Of a DNA stretch of 64,000 bases, positions 8,682 through 16,667 are shown piece by piece. Position 1 is the stretch's first letter, and every line of letters starts with the position of its first letter. Below the pieces are notes generated by a model. It saw only the letters and a list, made by a program, of their open reading frames with translations, did no database searches and was not told where the DNA came from. This stretch comes from Streptomyces griseoviridis (GTDB lineage: Bacteria; Actinomycetota; Actinomycetes; Streptomycetales; Streptomycetaceae). The stretch lies in assembly GCF_005222485.1 (NCBI RefSeq), contig NZ_CP029078.1, positions 1,550,001 to 1,614,000 of the forward strand, given 5' to 3'. The translations under genes and the position numbers were made by a program.

Positions 8682-9030
8682 GAGGAGATTTTCGCGGACC
8701 CGCCCGTCCGCGTCGAATGGTTTTCCGCCGCGGGACGCGCCGCGCGGCGGACGCCGACGCCGGTCAGGCCCCGAGGTCCCTCGGGGCCTCGCACCGGCAG
8801 CGGGGCGAACCGGCCGCGTTCCCGGGCCGGGAAGGGGCGACGTCCTTCCGGCGGGCGCGCGTCGACGCGGCGCGCCCGGGGTCGGCTCCGGAGCGTGCGC
8901 GGCCGTCGGCCGCGCGATCACGGTGCCGGCGAGGGCGCCGCCGCGCGGGATGTCCGGGACGTCCGCACCTGTGACGGTCCTGGGACGCACCATACGACGA
9001 TCCGACACCCGTGTCGGTTAGTGTCGCGGG
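8682..9030. other. Intergenic region with no recognisable gene
   Basis: The long frames here on both strands encode Arg/Pro/Gly-rich sequence without family motifs. The stretch near 8690-8730 has a few AT-richer bases (GATTTTCGCGG, GAATGGTTTTCC). The promoter of the TVP38-type gene must lie at the right end, but I cannot place boxes with confidence. Confidence 0.5.
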
Positions 9031-9798
9031 ATGCTCGATGCCCCACTCCGCTCGGAGGGCACCGCACCGGCCGTTCCCCGGGCCGCCGCCACGGAGCTCG
9101 CCGTAGTCGTCCCCGTTCCGCGCGGGCTCGGCGCACGCTGCACCGGCGTGCTGCTGTCGCCCTGGACGCGGTTGTCCCTGCTCGTCGCGCTGCTCGCGGC
9201 GGCCGCCGGCTGTGTCCTGCTGTTCGAGCCGCAGCGGCTGCTGGCCGGCGGCTGGCCGCCCCAGCTCGGCGGTGTCACCGCGGCCGTGGTCTTCGCGGTC
9301 GCGTACGGGCTGTGCACGGTGGCGTTCGTGCCGAGACCGCTGCTGAACCTCGCGGCGGGCGCCCTCTTCGGGTCGCAGCTGGGGCTGGGCGCGGCGCTCG
9401 CGGGCACCGTGATCGGGGCGGGCGTCGCGTTCGGACTCGGCCGGCTGCTCGGCCAGGACGCGCTGCGTCCGCTGCTGCGCGGCCGGCTGCTCACGGCGGC
9501 CGACGGCCAGTTGAGCCGGCACGGGTTCCGTTCGATGATGGCGGCCCGGCTCTTTCCCGGGGTGCCGTTCTGGGCGGCGAACTACTGTGCCGCCGTCTCC
9601 CGCATGGGCTGGACGCCGTTCCTGGTCGCCACCGCGCTCGGCTCGATCCCCAACACCGCCGCGTACGTCGTCGCGGGCGCCCGCGCCTCGGCGCCGACGT
9701 CCCCCGCCTTCCTCATCGCCATGGCCGCCATCGCCGTCCCGGCCCTGGTGGGCACGGTGGTGGCCTGGCGCAAACGGCACCAACTGCGCGGCCGTTGA
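9031..9798 (+). CDS. TVP38/TMEM64 (DedA-related) family membrane protein
   Basis: 255 residues with about five membrane segments beginning near residue 45. The central part FVPRPLLNLAAGALFGSQLGLGAALAGTVIGAGVAFGLGR is the SNARE-associated/VTT domain (quoted here only as its start FVPRPLLNLAAG and end), followed by the family block RLFPGVPFWAANYCAAVSRM and ATALGSIPNTAAYVVAGA. DedA/TVP38 proteins are thought to act as membrane transporters or lipid scramblases; the exact substrate here is unknown. The start ATG at 9031 has a weak upstream GCGGG. It stands alone, convergent with the cupin operon. Confidence 0.85.
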   Translation: MLDAPLRSEGTAPAVPRAAATELAVVVPVPRGLGARCTGVLLSPWTRLSLLVALLAAAAGCVLLFEPQRLLAGGWPPQLGGVTAAVVFAVAYGLCTVAFVPRPLLNLAAGALFGSQLGLGAALAGTVIGAGVAFGLGRLLGQDALRPLLRGRLLTAADGQLSRHGFRSMMAARLFPGVPFWAANYCAAVSRMGWTPFLVATALGSIPNTAAYVVAGARASAPTSPAFLIAMAAIAVPALVGTVVAWRKRHQLRGR

Positions 9799-9913
9799 CC
9801 TTCCCGGTCGCCGTCCGACCCCAACGGCGGACCCGGGCACCCGACCCGCGCCCGCAGGTCGGGGTTGCGGGCCCGCGCCCGCAGGTCCGGACGATGGGCC
9901 GGCGCCCGCCCGT

Positions 9914-10648
9914 CTAGGCGCCCGGTCCGCTTCCGGCCGGGTACACGTCGAGGCGCCCGCACATGCCGAACCGGCCGCGCTCCGAAGGCTGTTCGGCGTG
10001 GACGGCGGCGGTCGCGAGGTGGCCGACGTCACCCGTGGCGAGCCGGTCGAGTTGCTCGCCGGTCGCCGCGGCGGCCGCCCGCGCGCCCCGGCGCCAGCGC
10101 TCCCGCCACTCCGCGAGCCGGGGCCCGACGAGCGCGGCGGCGGCCCGGTGGAACTCCGCGAGCGCCTCGGGTCCTTCGGCGGCGCGCAGCGCCAGGAAGC
10201 CCTCGACGGCCAGGTCGCGGCGGGCCCGCGCGATCCGTTCCCGCTCGGCCTCAGGAGCGTCGGCGGGGACGACGGTGGCCGCCGCGTACGTCTCCGGGTC
10301 GGTGAGGTGGCGCGGCGGCAGAGTGAGCACCGCGTCGCCGGCCTCGGGCAGGCCGCTGTTCTGCATGAGGACGGTGATGCGCAACGCGTCCTCGTTGACC
10401 AGCCGATGGATGGTACCGGGCGTGAACCACGCGACCGTGCCCGGCTCAAGAGGGGTGACCTGGTACCCGGACGCCGTCAGGGTCTGCACCGCGCCCCGGC
10501 CGCCGGTGACGACGTACGCCTCCGAACAGGTCAGGTGCATATGGGGAGTTCCGCCGCTGACCCCGTCGGCTGCGGGCCAGTCGTAGACCGAGAGCCGGGA
10601 CACCGCGACCCCGCCGGGCAGCCCCGCGTACTCCTCCCCCGCGCTCAC
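9914..10648 (-). CDS. Cupin-domain protein, last gene of a sugar operon
   Basis: 244 residues. The GTG at 10648 overlaps the stop of the upstream gene as GTGA; another GTG sits three bases before it. The N-terminal half is a cupin barrel: GGTPHMHLTCSEAYVV holds the first histidine-rich metal motif and PGTIHRLVNED the second. The C-terminal half is helical and has no family I recognise. In the same operon as a PmoA-like protein and a Gfo/Idh/MocA dehydrogenase, a role as sugar isomerase/epimerase or sugar-binding sensor is plausible but is inference. Confidence 0.75.
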   Translation of the reverse strand: MSAGEEYAGLPGGVAVSRLSVYDWPAADGVSGGTPHMHLTCSEAYVVTGGRGAVQTLTASGYQVTPLEPGTVAWFTPGTIHRLVNEDALRITVLMQNSGLPEAGDAVLTLPPRHLTDPETYAAATVVPADAPEAERERIARARRDLAVEGFLALRAAEGPEALAEFHRAAAALVGPRLAEWRERWRRGARAAAAATGEQLDRLATGDVGHLATAAVHAEQPSERGRFGMCGRLDVYPAGSGPGA

Positions 10649-11571
10649 CACGGGTGCGCCGCGAGGTAGCCGGCGATCTCCGCGCGCCGCCAGGCGCCGT
10701 CGGCGACGACGACCCGGTAGCGGCGGGTGAGCGTGTCACCGGGGGCGAGTTCGAGTTCGTCGTAGAACGCCCAGGAGGGGGCGACGGCGGCGAACGGCTC
10801 GTTGCGCACGAACCAGTGCGCGGGGTGGGCGCCTCCGGCGCCGAGGTGGTCGTTCTCCGGGGCGTGCGCGAAGACGAGGGTGGCGTGGCCGTCGGCGCCG
10901 TCGTGCTCGCCCGAGTACGCCAGCCACGGTGCCTGACGGCCCATCAGTCCCGGCCCCTCGGCTTCGGGGGCGACGATCACGCCGTCCCGGAAGGCGCGCG
11001 GGCCGCGCCAGAACAGGCCGGTGTATCCCGCGAGTTCGCGCCCGGCGGTGGTAGGACTGCCGAACCTCAGCGGCTCCTCGCACCGGTTGGTGATGGCGCT
11101 GGTCCAGGTCAGCGCCCAGGAGCCGGACTCCGGGTCGACGTCGTGGACCTCGACGCGGCGCTCCTCGTCGGCCCACAGGTCGCCGTTGTGCGGGTGCCAG
11201 GTGAGCCGTTCGGCGATCACCGCGCGGTCGTCGCGGACGGCGACCTCGTCGAAGGCCACGTGCGCCATCGAGCCGACCCGCTCCGGGAGTTCGAGGTAAC
11301 CCCGGCCGTGGACATAGGAGTTGCCGCCCCAGAGATTGGCGCCCGACAGGTGCGAGGCGGTCAGGGAGAGGCCCTTGTGCCAACGGTGGTCGTTGGGGCG
11401 GTAGTCGGTGACGACCTCGCCCGCCAGCGTCCTGAGCGGGTGGATGTAGGGCCGCGACGCCTCCCAGGCGGCCTCCGGGCGGTAGACGTAGGAGAGCAGC
11501 TCCACGCCGGTCACCGGATCGGTGACGGTGACGCGGTCGCCGTGCGCGTGGACGATGCGCGGACCGCTCAC
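10645..11571 (-). CDS. PmoA-like (DUF6807) protein
   Basis: 308 residues from a GTG at 11571 that overlaps the previous stop (GTGA), so it is translationally coupled. The sequence from SGPRIVHAHGDRVTV through PYIHPLRTLAGEVVTDY and PNDHRWHKGLSL to WGGNSYVHGRGYL is the signature of the PmoA/DUF6807 family, which despite the name is not methane monooxygenase. The repeated histidines suggest a metal or sugar site. In actinobacteria these proteins sit beside Gfo/Idh/MocA oxidoreductases in sugar operons, as here. The biochemical activity is not established to my knowledge. Confidence 0.85.
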   Translation of the reverse strand: MSGPRIVHAHGDRVTVTDPVTGVELLSYVYRPEAAWEASRPYIHPLRTLAGEVVTDYRPNDHRWHKGLSLTASHLSGANLWGGNSYVHGRGYLELPERVGSMAHVAFDEVAVRDDRAVIAERLTWHPHNGDLWADEERRVEVHDVDPESGSWALTWTSAITNRCEEPLRFGSPTTAGRELAGYTGLFWRGPRAFRDGVIVAPEAEGPGLMGRQAPWLAYSGEHDGADGHATLVFAHAPENDHLGAGGAHPAHWFVRNEPFAAVAPSWAFYDELELAPGDTLTRRYRVVVADGAWRRAEIAGYLAAHPW

Positions 11572-12716
11572 GCGGTCACCTCCCGGGCGACGGCGGGGGC
11601 CCAGCCGGGCGCGTCGCCGTGCATCGACGTGAAGAACGGGTCGCCCGGACCGATCTCGCCCGCCAGGACCGTGGCGCCGGTGAACGCCGACTTGTAGAGC
11701 GCGGCGATCAGTTCGAGGCTGGTACGGCCGTCGGCGCCGCTGCCGCGCGGACGCTCCCCCGCGCGCATGCTCGCGATCAGCTCACGCAGCTGCTCGACGT
11801 GGCTGCTGGGCACGTCGGGTCCGAAGTCCCGCCAGCGGGCCGCCTCCTCGCCCGGCACGTCGGGGGCCGGGGTGATCCGCCAGTCGGCGTTGCGGTGCCC
11901 GTACAGATGGGTCAGCTCGACGGTCGCCCGCTCGCAGTCGACGCGGATGCGGCTGACCTCGTCGGGGCTCAGGACGCTGTTGACGACGGTGGCGAGCGCG
12001 CCGTTGGCGAACCGCACCAGGGCGGTGGAGACGTCCTCGGTCTCCACGTCGTGCACCAGCCGCCCGGCCATGGCGCGCACCTCGCTCCACGGGCCGAGCA
12101 GATCGAGCATCAGGTCCATCTGGTGGATGCCGTGGCCCATGGCGGGTCCGCCGCCCTCGGTGGCCCAACGGCCTCGCCACGGCACCGCGTAGTAGGCGGT
12201 GTCCCGGTGCCAGGTGGTCTGGCAGTGCACGACGAGCGGCCGCCCGAGCGCGCCCTCGGCCAGCAGCCGGCGCACCTGCCGCGATCCGGAGCCGAAGCGG
12301 TGCTGGAAGACGATCGACGCGTACGGTCCCGCCCCGGCGCCCTCCTCGGCCTCCACCGCCGCGTAGTCGGCGAGCGTCGGCACCGGCGGCTTCTCGCACC
12401 AGACCCAGGCACCGGCGCGCAGCGCGGCCACGGTCTGCTCGCGGTGCAGGGTCGGCGGGGTGCAGATGGTGACCAGGTCGGGCCGCTGCTCCGCGAGCAT
12501 CCGGTCCAGGTCGGTGTAGGCGTGCGGCACTCCGCCCGCCCGGCAGAACTCCTCGGCCGCGGCGGCGTCGACGTCGACCGCCGCGACGACCTCGACCTCG
12601 TCCGCGAGCGCGGCCAGGGCGGGCAGGTGCGAGCCGCGGCCGATGGCTCCGGTGCCGACGACGGCGGCCCGGATCCGGCGGCCGGTGAACCCTGGTGCGG
12701 ACTGAGGTGTGGGCAT
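11568..12716 (-). CDS. Gfo/Idh/MocA family NAD(P)-dependent sugar oxidoreductase
   Basis: 382 residues from the ATG at 12716; an in-frame GTG at 12731 directly abuts a GGAGGA ribosome site, so the true start is uncertain. The N-terminal Rossmann domain has RAAVVGTGAIGRGSHLPAL and the family CEKPP motif (Lys and Pro of the EKP triad). The C-terminal alpha/beta domain has HGIHQMDLMLDLLG, with the His and Asp used for sugar binding. It oxidises a sugar or cyclitol using NAD(P). It is the first gene of a coupled three-gene operon, and a LacI-type operator lies about 65 bases upstream, so sugar induction is likely. Confidence 0.9.
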   Translation of the reverse strand: MPTPQSAPGFTGRRIRAAVVGTGAIGRGSHLPALAALADEVEVVAAVDVDAAAAEEFCRAGGVPHAYTDLDRMLAEQRPDLVTICTPPTLHREQTVAALRAGAWVWCEKPPVPTLADYAAVEAEEGAGAGPYASIVFQHRFGSGSRQVRRLLAEGALGRPLVVHCQTTWHRDTAYYAVPWRGRWATEGGGPAMGHGIHQMDLMLDLLGPWSEVRAMAGRLVHDVETEDVSTALVRFANGALATVVNSVLSPDEVSRIRVDCERATVELTHLYGHRNADWRITPAPDVPGEEAARWRDFGPDVPSSHVEQLRELIASMRAGERPRGSGADGRTSLELIAALYKSAFTGATVLAGEIGPGDPFFTSMHGDAPGWAPAVAREVTA

Positions 12717-12781
12717 GGGCGGGATCAGCACTCCTCCGAGGAACGACGGCCGAGAGGCGGAACAGCGGACCCCGCACGCAG

Positions 12782-12792
12782 CAAGCGCTTTC
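12782..12792. promoter_or_regulatory. LacI-family operator (CAAGCGCTTTC) of the sugar operon
   Basis: The core AAGCGCTT (12783-12790) is a palindrome with the central CG usual for LacI-family operators, within the promoter region of the Gfo/PmoA/cupin operon. No LacI gene is adjacent; the one at 55.6 kb or one elsewhere could act on it. Confidence 0.55.
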
Positions 12793-12839
12793 CCCTCCGC
12801 TGCAACGTAAGCTCAGGCCGCACCGCAGGTCAACACCGT

Positions 12840-13033
12840 GACGCGGAGCGGACCGGGCCCGGCCCTCGGCCCCAGCCCTCAGCCCCGGCCCCGGCCCCCG
12901 ACCTTCAGCCCTCGACCTTCAGCCCTCGACCTTCAGCCTTCTGCCCTCTGCTCTCAGCCGGGCCCTCGGCCTTCACACCTCAGCCCTCAGCCCGGCCGTC
13001 GACCTTCACCCCTCGCCCCTCGCCCCTCAGCCC
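12840..13033. repeat. C/T-rich low-complexity repeat
   Basis: Downstream of the SCO6745-family gene the + strand is made of irregular CCTTCAGCCCTCGA and CCCCAGCCCTCAGC units, including two adjacent copies of AGCCCTCGACCTTC near 12906. There is no gene on either strand. Confidence 0.7.
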
Positions 13034-13897
13034 TCACCCCTTGCCGAAGTGCACCGCGGGGAAGGCGCCCGCCGCCTTGAGGGTTGCGGAGAAGCCGCCG
13101 GCCAGTTCGGTGAGGCGTGCGGTGGCGGCCGGGCCGAGGTGGTCGTAGGGGGCGGCGTCGAGGCGGTCGGTGAGCGCCTCGGTCTCGCCGCGCAGGGCCG
13201 TGCCCGCCGAGGTGAGGTCGCCGGCCCCGTCCAGCAGGCCGCGCTCGCGCAACCGGTCCCGGGCGGCGCCCCACTGCGCCGCGGACCACCCGCGGGTCCG
13301 CATGAACAGCGCCGCCGTCGGTGCCGTGCCGACGGCGTTGTGCAGGACCAGCGCCTCGATGCCGGACAGACCGGCGACCGCCAGGGCGGCGAGATGGCCG
13401 TCACCCCGGTGTTCGCGCAGCAGGGTCGCGGCGTGCCAGAGCGCCAGGTGCGGTTCCTGGGGGACGGGGAGGTCGGCGTTGGCGGCGTACAGCGGCCGGG
13501 CCTCCCGTCGGCAGGCTTCGGTGGCGCGCAGCGCCAGTTCGGCCGCCTCGGCCATCTCCGCGGACGCGAGGGCCTCCTTGCCGAGCAGGCGCCGCAGCGT
13601 CCGGTCCGCGCCGCGCAGCCGGGCCGCGATCACCCGCTCCGGCGTGGTGAGGGTCCAGGCGGCCGGGATGTACCGCCGCACATGCTCGTGGTCGAAGTTG
13701 TAGAAGGTCGCCGTGACGGTGCCCGCGCCGACGGCCCCGAGCGGTGCCGCGCGGCCCGCGAGGTAGACCATGGGCCCGCGCTCAAGGCCGAGCGCCGCGA
13801 CTTCGTCCTGCGGCTCGGGCGCGAAGTACCCGCAGGAGTGCAGGGGGCTGACGGCGTTGTGGCAGTGGCGGCCCGTGCTCGCCTCGAAGGTGGTCAC
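13034..13897 (-). CDS. SCO6745-family protein
   Basis: 287 residues, starting GTG and continuing TTFEASTGRHCHNAVSPLHS. The N-terminal HNAVSPLHSCGYFAPE stretch, the long helical middle and the C-terminal winged-helix-like part (RGWSAAQWGAARDRLRERGL) are typical of the SCO6745 family of actinobacteria, whose C-terminal half resembles MarR-type helix-turn-helix folds. No enzyme motif is visible and the function is unknown. It lies just downstream of the GntR regulator on the same strand (58 bases apart), so the two may be co-transcribed. Confidence 0.75.
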   Translation of the reverse strand: MTTFEASTGRHCHNAVSPLHSCGYFAPEPQDEVAALGLERGPMVYLAGRAAPLGAVGAGTVTATFYNFDHEHVRRYIPAAWTLTTPERVIAARLRGADRTLRRLLGKEALASAEMAEAAELALRATEACRREARPLYAANADLPVPQEPHLALWHAATLLREHRGDGHLAALAVAGLSGIEALVLHNAVGTAPTAALFMRTRGWSAAQWGAARDRLRERGLLDGAGDLTSAGTALRGETEALTDRLDAAPYDHLGPAATARLTELAGGFSATLKAAGAFPAVHFGKG

Positions 13898-13955
13898 GCT
13901 GTGGCTCCGGTCTCGTGAGCAGGTGCGGTGGTGCGGCTCGGGCGGGCGGGGCGCG

Positions 13956-14660
13956 TCACGCGTCGTCCGCGGGTCCGTGCTGGGGGCTGTCGGTCAGTCC
14001 GGCCGCGGTCCGGGTGAGGTGCCGGGTCAGGATCTCGGCCGCGGTGTCGGCGTCGCGGGCGAGCGCCGCCTCCTCCAGCAGGCGGTGCTCCAGGGCGCCG
14101 TCCCGGTGCGGGTTGCGCTGCGCCGACCAGCGGCGGGTCAGTTCGCTGGCGGTCCACATCCGGTCGAAGGTGTCCAGCAGGACGAGGTTGCCGCTCCCCT
14201 CCAGCAGGGTGCGGTGGAAGATCCGGTGGGCCTCGGCCCACGCGCCGCTGTAGTGCTCGCCCTCCTCCGGCAGGTACGCCGGGGTGCGGACCAGCCGGTG
14301 GTGGGAGGCCCGCACGCGGGCTTCCCAGTCCAGGTCGCCGCGTTCGATGGACATGCGGAGCATGACCGGTTCGATCGCTTGCCGGGCCTCCGCGATCTCC
14401 TGCCAGCGGTGGTCGGAGTAGGCGGGGACGGCGAAGCCGCGGTTGGGCAGCCGGTCGGCGAGGCCCTCGCCGACCGCCCGCACGAGGGCCTCCCGCACGA
14501 CGGCCAGGCTCACGCCCTGCTCTTCGGCGAGGTCCTGGGGTTTGAGCGGATCACCGGGGGCGTGGTCCCCGCGCATGATCGCGTCCCGCAGGTGGGTGTA
14601 GACCCGCTCGGAGAGCATCTGCTTGCCCGCCGGGGGTGGGGTGTGGGTGGTCTGGGTCAT
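13956..14660 (-). CDS. GntR-family transcription regulator (FadR/FCD type)
   Basis: 234 residues. The N-terminal winged helix, residues about 18-82, contains LSERVYTHLRDAIMRGDHAPGD and the recognition region LAEEQGVSLAVVREAL followed by LPNRGFAVP. The all-helical FCD ligand domain follows, with the typical His/Asp metal-site residues near SGAWAEAHRIFHRTLLEG. It is divergent from the YbhB gene; a 14-bp perfect palindrome lies between them 25 bases before this start, so it probably represses itself and the YbhB gene in response to a small carboxylate-type ligand (inference). Confidence 0.9.
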   Translation of the reverse strand: MTQTTHTPPPAGKQMLSERVYTHLRDAIMRGDHAPGDPLKPQDLAEEQGVSLAVVREALVRAVGEGLADRLPNRGFAVPAYSDHRWQEIAEARQAIEPVMLRMSIERGDLDWEARVRASHHRLVRTPAYLPEEGEHYSGAWAEAHRIFHRTLLEGSGNLVLLDTFDRMWTASELTRRWSAQRNPHRDGALEHRLLEEAALARDADTAAEILTRHLTRTAAGLTDSPQHGPADDA

Positions 14661-14684
14661 GCCTACACAATAGACGATCCTGAA

Positions 14685-14698
14685 GATAATCGATTATC
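14685..14698. promoter_or_regulatory. Probable GntR operator, 14-bp palindrome
   Basis: GATAATCGATTATC is a perfect 14-bp palindrome in the divergent region between the GntR gene and ybhB. It is conspicuously AT-rich for this genome, and a related half TTATCG recurs at about 14702. Confidence 0.65.
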
Positions 14699-14825
14699 CG
14701 TGTTATCGTCGATCTCGTTGGTGAGGAGAGGCGCACATCCGGCCCCCCTCCCGGCGCCGCCGCGGCGGGATCTTCCGTCTGCGGCGCCACCACCGCCCCA
14801 CAGCACATCCGAGAGGCACGACACC

Positions 14826-15365
14826 ATGCGTTCCAACGACCCCTTCGCCCGTCTCCCCGAGGCGGCCTCCTTCACCGTCGTCAGCTCCACCGTCGCCGAC
14901 GGCGCCGCCTGGTCGATCGAGCAGTACTCCGGCCTGTCCGGCGTGCCCGGCGGCAAGGACCTGTCCCCGCAGCTCTCCTGGAGCGGCGCCCCGGCAGGCA
15001 CCAGGAGCTACGCCGTCACGGTCTACGACCCCGACGCCCCCACCGGGTCCGGGTTCTGGCACTGGGCGGTCGCCGACATCCCCGCCACCGTCACCGAGTT
15101 GCCCGAAGGCGCCGGGGACGACACCGGCTCGGGCCTGCCCGAGGGCGCGTTCCAACTGCCCAACGACGCCCGCGCGGCCCGCTTCATCGGCGCCGCCCCG
15201 CCGGCCGGACACGGCCCGCACCGCTACTTCGTCGTGGTGCACGCCCTCGACGTCGACACCATCGGCGTCCCCGCCGAGGCCACCCCGGCCGCCCTCGGCT
15301 TCACCATGGCCGGCCACATCCTGGGCCGCGCGGTCCTCACGGCCACCGCCGAGACTCCCGCCTGA
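14826..15365 (+). CDS. YbhB/YbcL family Raf-kinase-inhibitor-like (PEBP) protein
   Basis: 179 residues from the ATG at 14826 with GAGAGG upstream. The PEBP fold is shown by KDLSPQLSWSGAPAGTRSYAV, the ligand-pocket motif YDPDAPTGSGFWHWAVADIP (DPDAP and the conserved His) and HRYFVVVHALD. No signal peptide, so cytoplasmic. Bacterial members are of uncertain function; phosphate-ester or anion binding is known for the pocket. Divergent from the GntR regulator, which probably controls it. A very strong hairpin 65 bases after the stop ends transcription. Confidence 0.88.
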   Translation: MRSNDPFARLPEAASFTVVSSTVADGAAWSIEQYSGLSGVPGGKDLSPQLSWSGAPAGTRSYAVTVYDPDAPTGSGFWHWAVADIPATVTELPEGAGDDTGSGLPEGAFQLPNDARAARFIGAAPPAGHGPHRYFVVVHALDVDTIGVPAEATPAALGFTMAGHILGRAVLTATAETPA

Positions 15366-15429
15366 ACGACCCATGAGGCCCGCGCCGAGCGGAACCGCGC
15401 CCTCCCCCGATCGACGCCTCGGGGGAGGC

Positions 15430-15456
15430 GGGCCGCCGGTCGTCGACCGGCGGCCC
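15430..15456 (+). terminator. Hairpin terminator after the YbhB gene
   Basis: GGGCCGCCGGTCG and its exact complement meet around a single base (13-bp arms), giving a long GC stem between the ybhB stop and the epimerase gene. No U tract follows. Confidence 0.6.
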
Positions 15457-15524
15457 GGCGGGGCCCCGGCCGCTTCCGATCTACGCTGGGCTCGCAACGC
15501 GGCCCTCTGGAACCGGGAGTCCTC

Positions 15525-16403
15525 ATGCGTGTCTTCGTGGCCGGCGCCACCGGCGCCGTCGGCAGTCTGCTCGTCCCGATGCTGATCGCGGCCGGGCACG
15601 AGGTCACCGGCACCTCACGGACCCCGGCCGGGGCCGAGCGGATCAGAAGCCTCGGCGCGACGGCGGTCACGGCGGACGCGCTCGACGCGGAGGGGCTGCG
15701 GCAGGCGGTCGGCGCGGCGGCACCGGAGGCGGTGATCCACCAGCTCACCGACCTCTCCGACGCGGACGGAGCCGCCAACGGGCGACTGCGCCGTGAGGGC
15801 ACCCGGAACCTGGTGGAGGCCGCGCGAGCGGCCGGGGTCGGCCGGATCGTCGCACAGTCGATCTCCTGGGCGTACGCGCCGGGCGAAGGCCCCGCCGACG
15901 AGGCGGTGCCGCTCGACAGCGCGGCCGCCGAGCCCCGAGCCGGAACGGTCGCCGCTGTCAGGGCCCTGGAGGAGACGGCGGCCGAGTTGGAGACGGCGGT
16001 CGTACTGCGCTACGGCCTGCTGTACGGGCCCGGAACCTGGTACGCGCCGGGCGGCGCCTTCGCGGCGGCCCTGGCGGGCGACCGGTCGGCGCGCTTCCTG
16101 GGCAGCACGGTGGCCAACGACGCGGTCAGCTCCTTCGTCCACGTCGCCGACGCGGCGGGCGCCGCGCTGGCCGCGCTCGACTGGCCGGGCGGACCGGTCA
16201 ACATCGTCGACGACGAGCCCGCCCCCGCCCGCGAGTGGCTTCCTGCCCTGGCCGACGCCCTCGGCGCGCCCGCGCCCGACGCGGTGGCCGGCCGCCTGGG
16301 ATGGGAGCGCGGCGCTCTCAACACGCTTGCCCACAGCCGGGGTTGGCGGCCCGAGCGGCCGACCTGGCGGACCGGCTTCGCCGCCCAGGGCGACGCCCGG
16401 TGA
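15525..16403 (+). CDS. NAD-dependent epimerase/dehydratase family protein
   Basis: 292 residues. The N-terminal nucleotide-binding motif is VFVAGATGAVGSLLVP (GxxGxxG), then TADALDAEGLRQAV and AVIHQLTDLSD, as in atypical/extended SDR epimerases of the NmrA-like kind. The expected active-site Tyr-x-x-x-Lys is not clear: the region SQSISWAYAPGEG has the Ser and Tyr but no Lys at +4, so catalysis may differ or it may be a redox sensor-type SDR. ATG at 15525 has GGGAG upstream. It stands alone; the substrate is unknown. Confidence 0.8.
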   Translation: MRVFVAGATGAVGSLLVPMLIAAGHEVTGTSRTPAGAERIRSLGATAVTADALDAEGLRQAVGAAAPEAVIHQLTDLSDADGAANGRLRREGTRNLVEAARAAGVGRIVAQSISWAYAPGEGPADEAVPLDSAAAEPRAGTVAAVRALEETAAELETAVVLRYGLLYGPGTWYAPGGAFAAALAGDRSARFLGSTVANDAVSSFVHVADAAGAALAALDWPGGPVNIVDDEPAPAREWLPALADALGAPAPDAVAGRLGWERGALNTLAHSRGWRPERPTWRTGFAAQGDAR

Positions 16404-16667
16404 GTCCGCGGGACCCTCGCCGAGATCCCTCGCCTCGTTCCCCAGCAGCTCAGCAACGCCGTCGAGCCACCCGGCCGGCGGCTCCCGGCGCGGCTCCGTC
16501 CCCGTCAGCCGCCACCGCCGCCCCGCGCGCCCGGCCGCCCGCCAAACCCCTGTGCCTGAGCCGCTCCACGGGGGCGCTAGGCTTCCCCGGACACCCGTGA
16601 TCACCGCGCCGGTCGGCGTGGTGCTTTCGTCGGCCCTCCTCGATCAGCGCTTGGACACCGTTACCCC

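Noticed and set aside
6860..8683. 607-residue forward frame
   Set aside because: Antisense to tuf3 and the spermidine-synthase-like gene; Asp/Gly/Arg/His/Val-rich and no family.
8764..10449. 561-residue reverse frame
   Set aside because: Antisense to the TVP38-type gene and in another frame of the cupin gene; low-complexity Arg/Ala/Pro.
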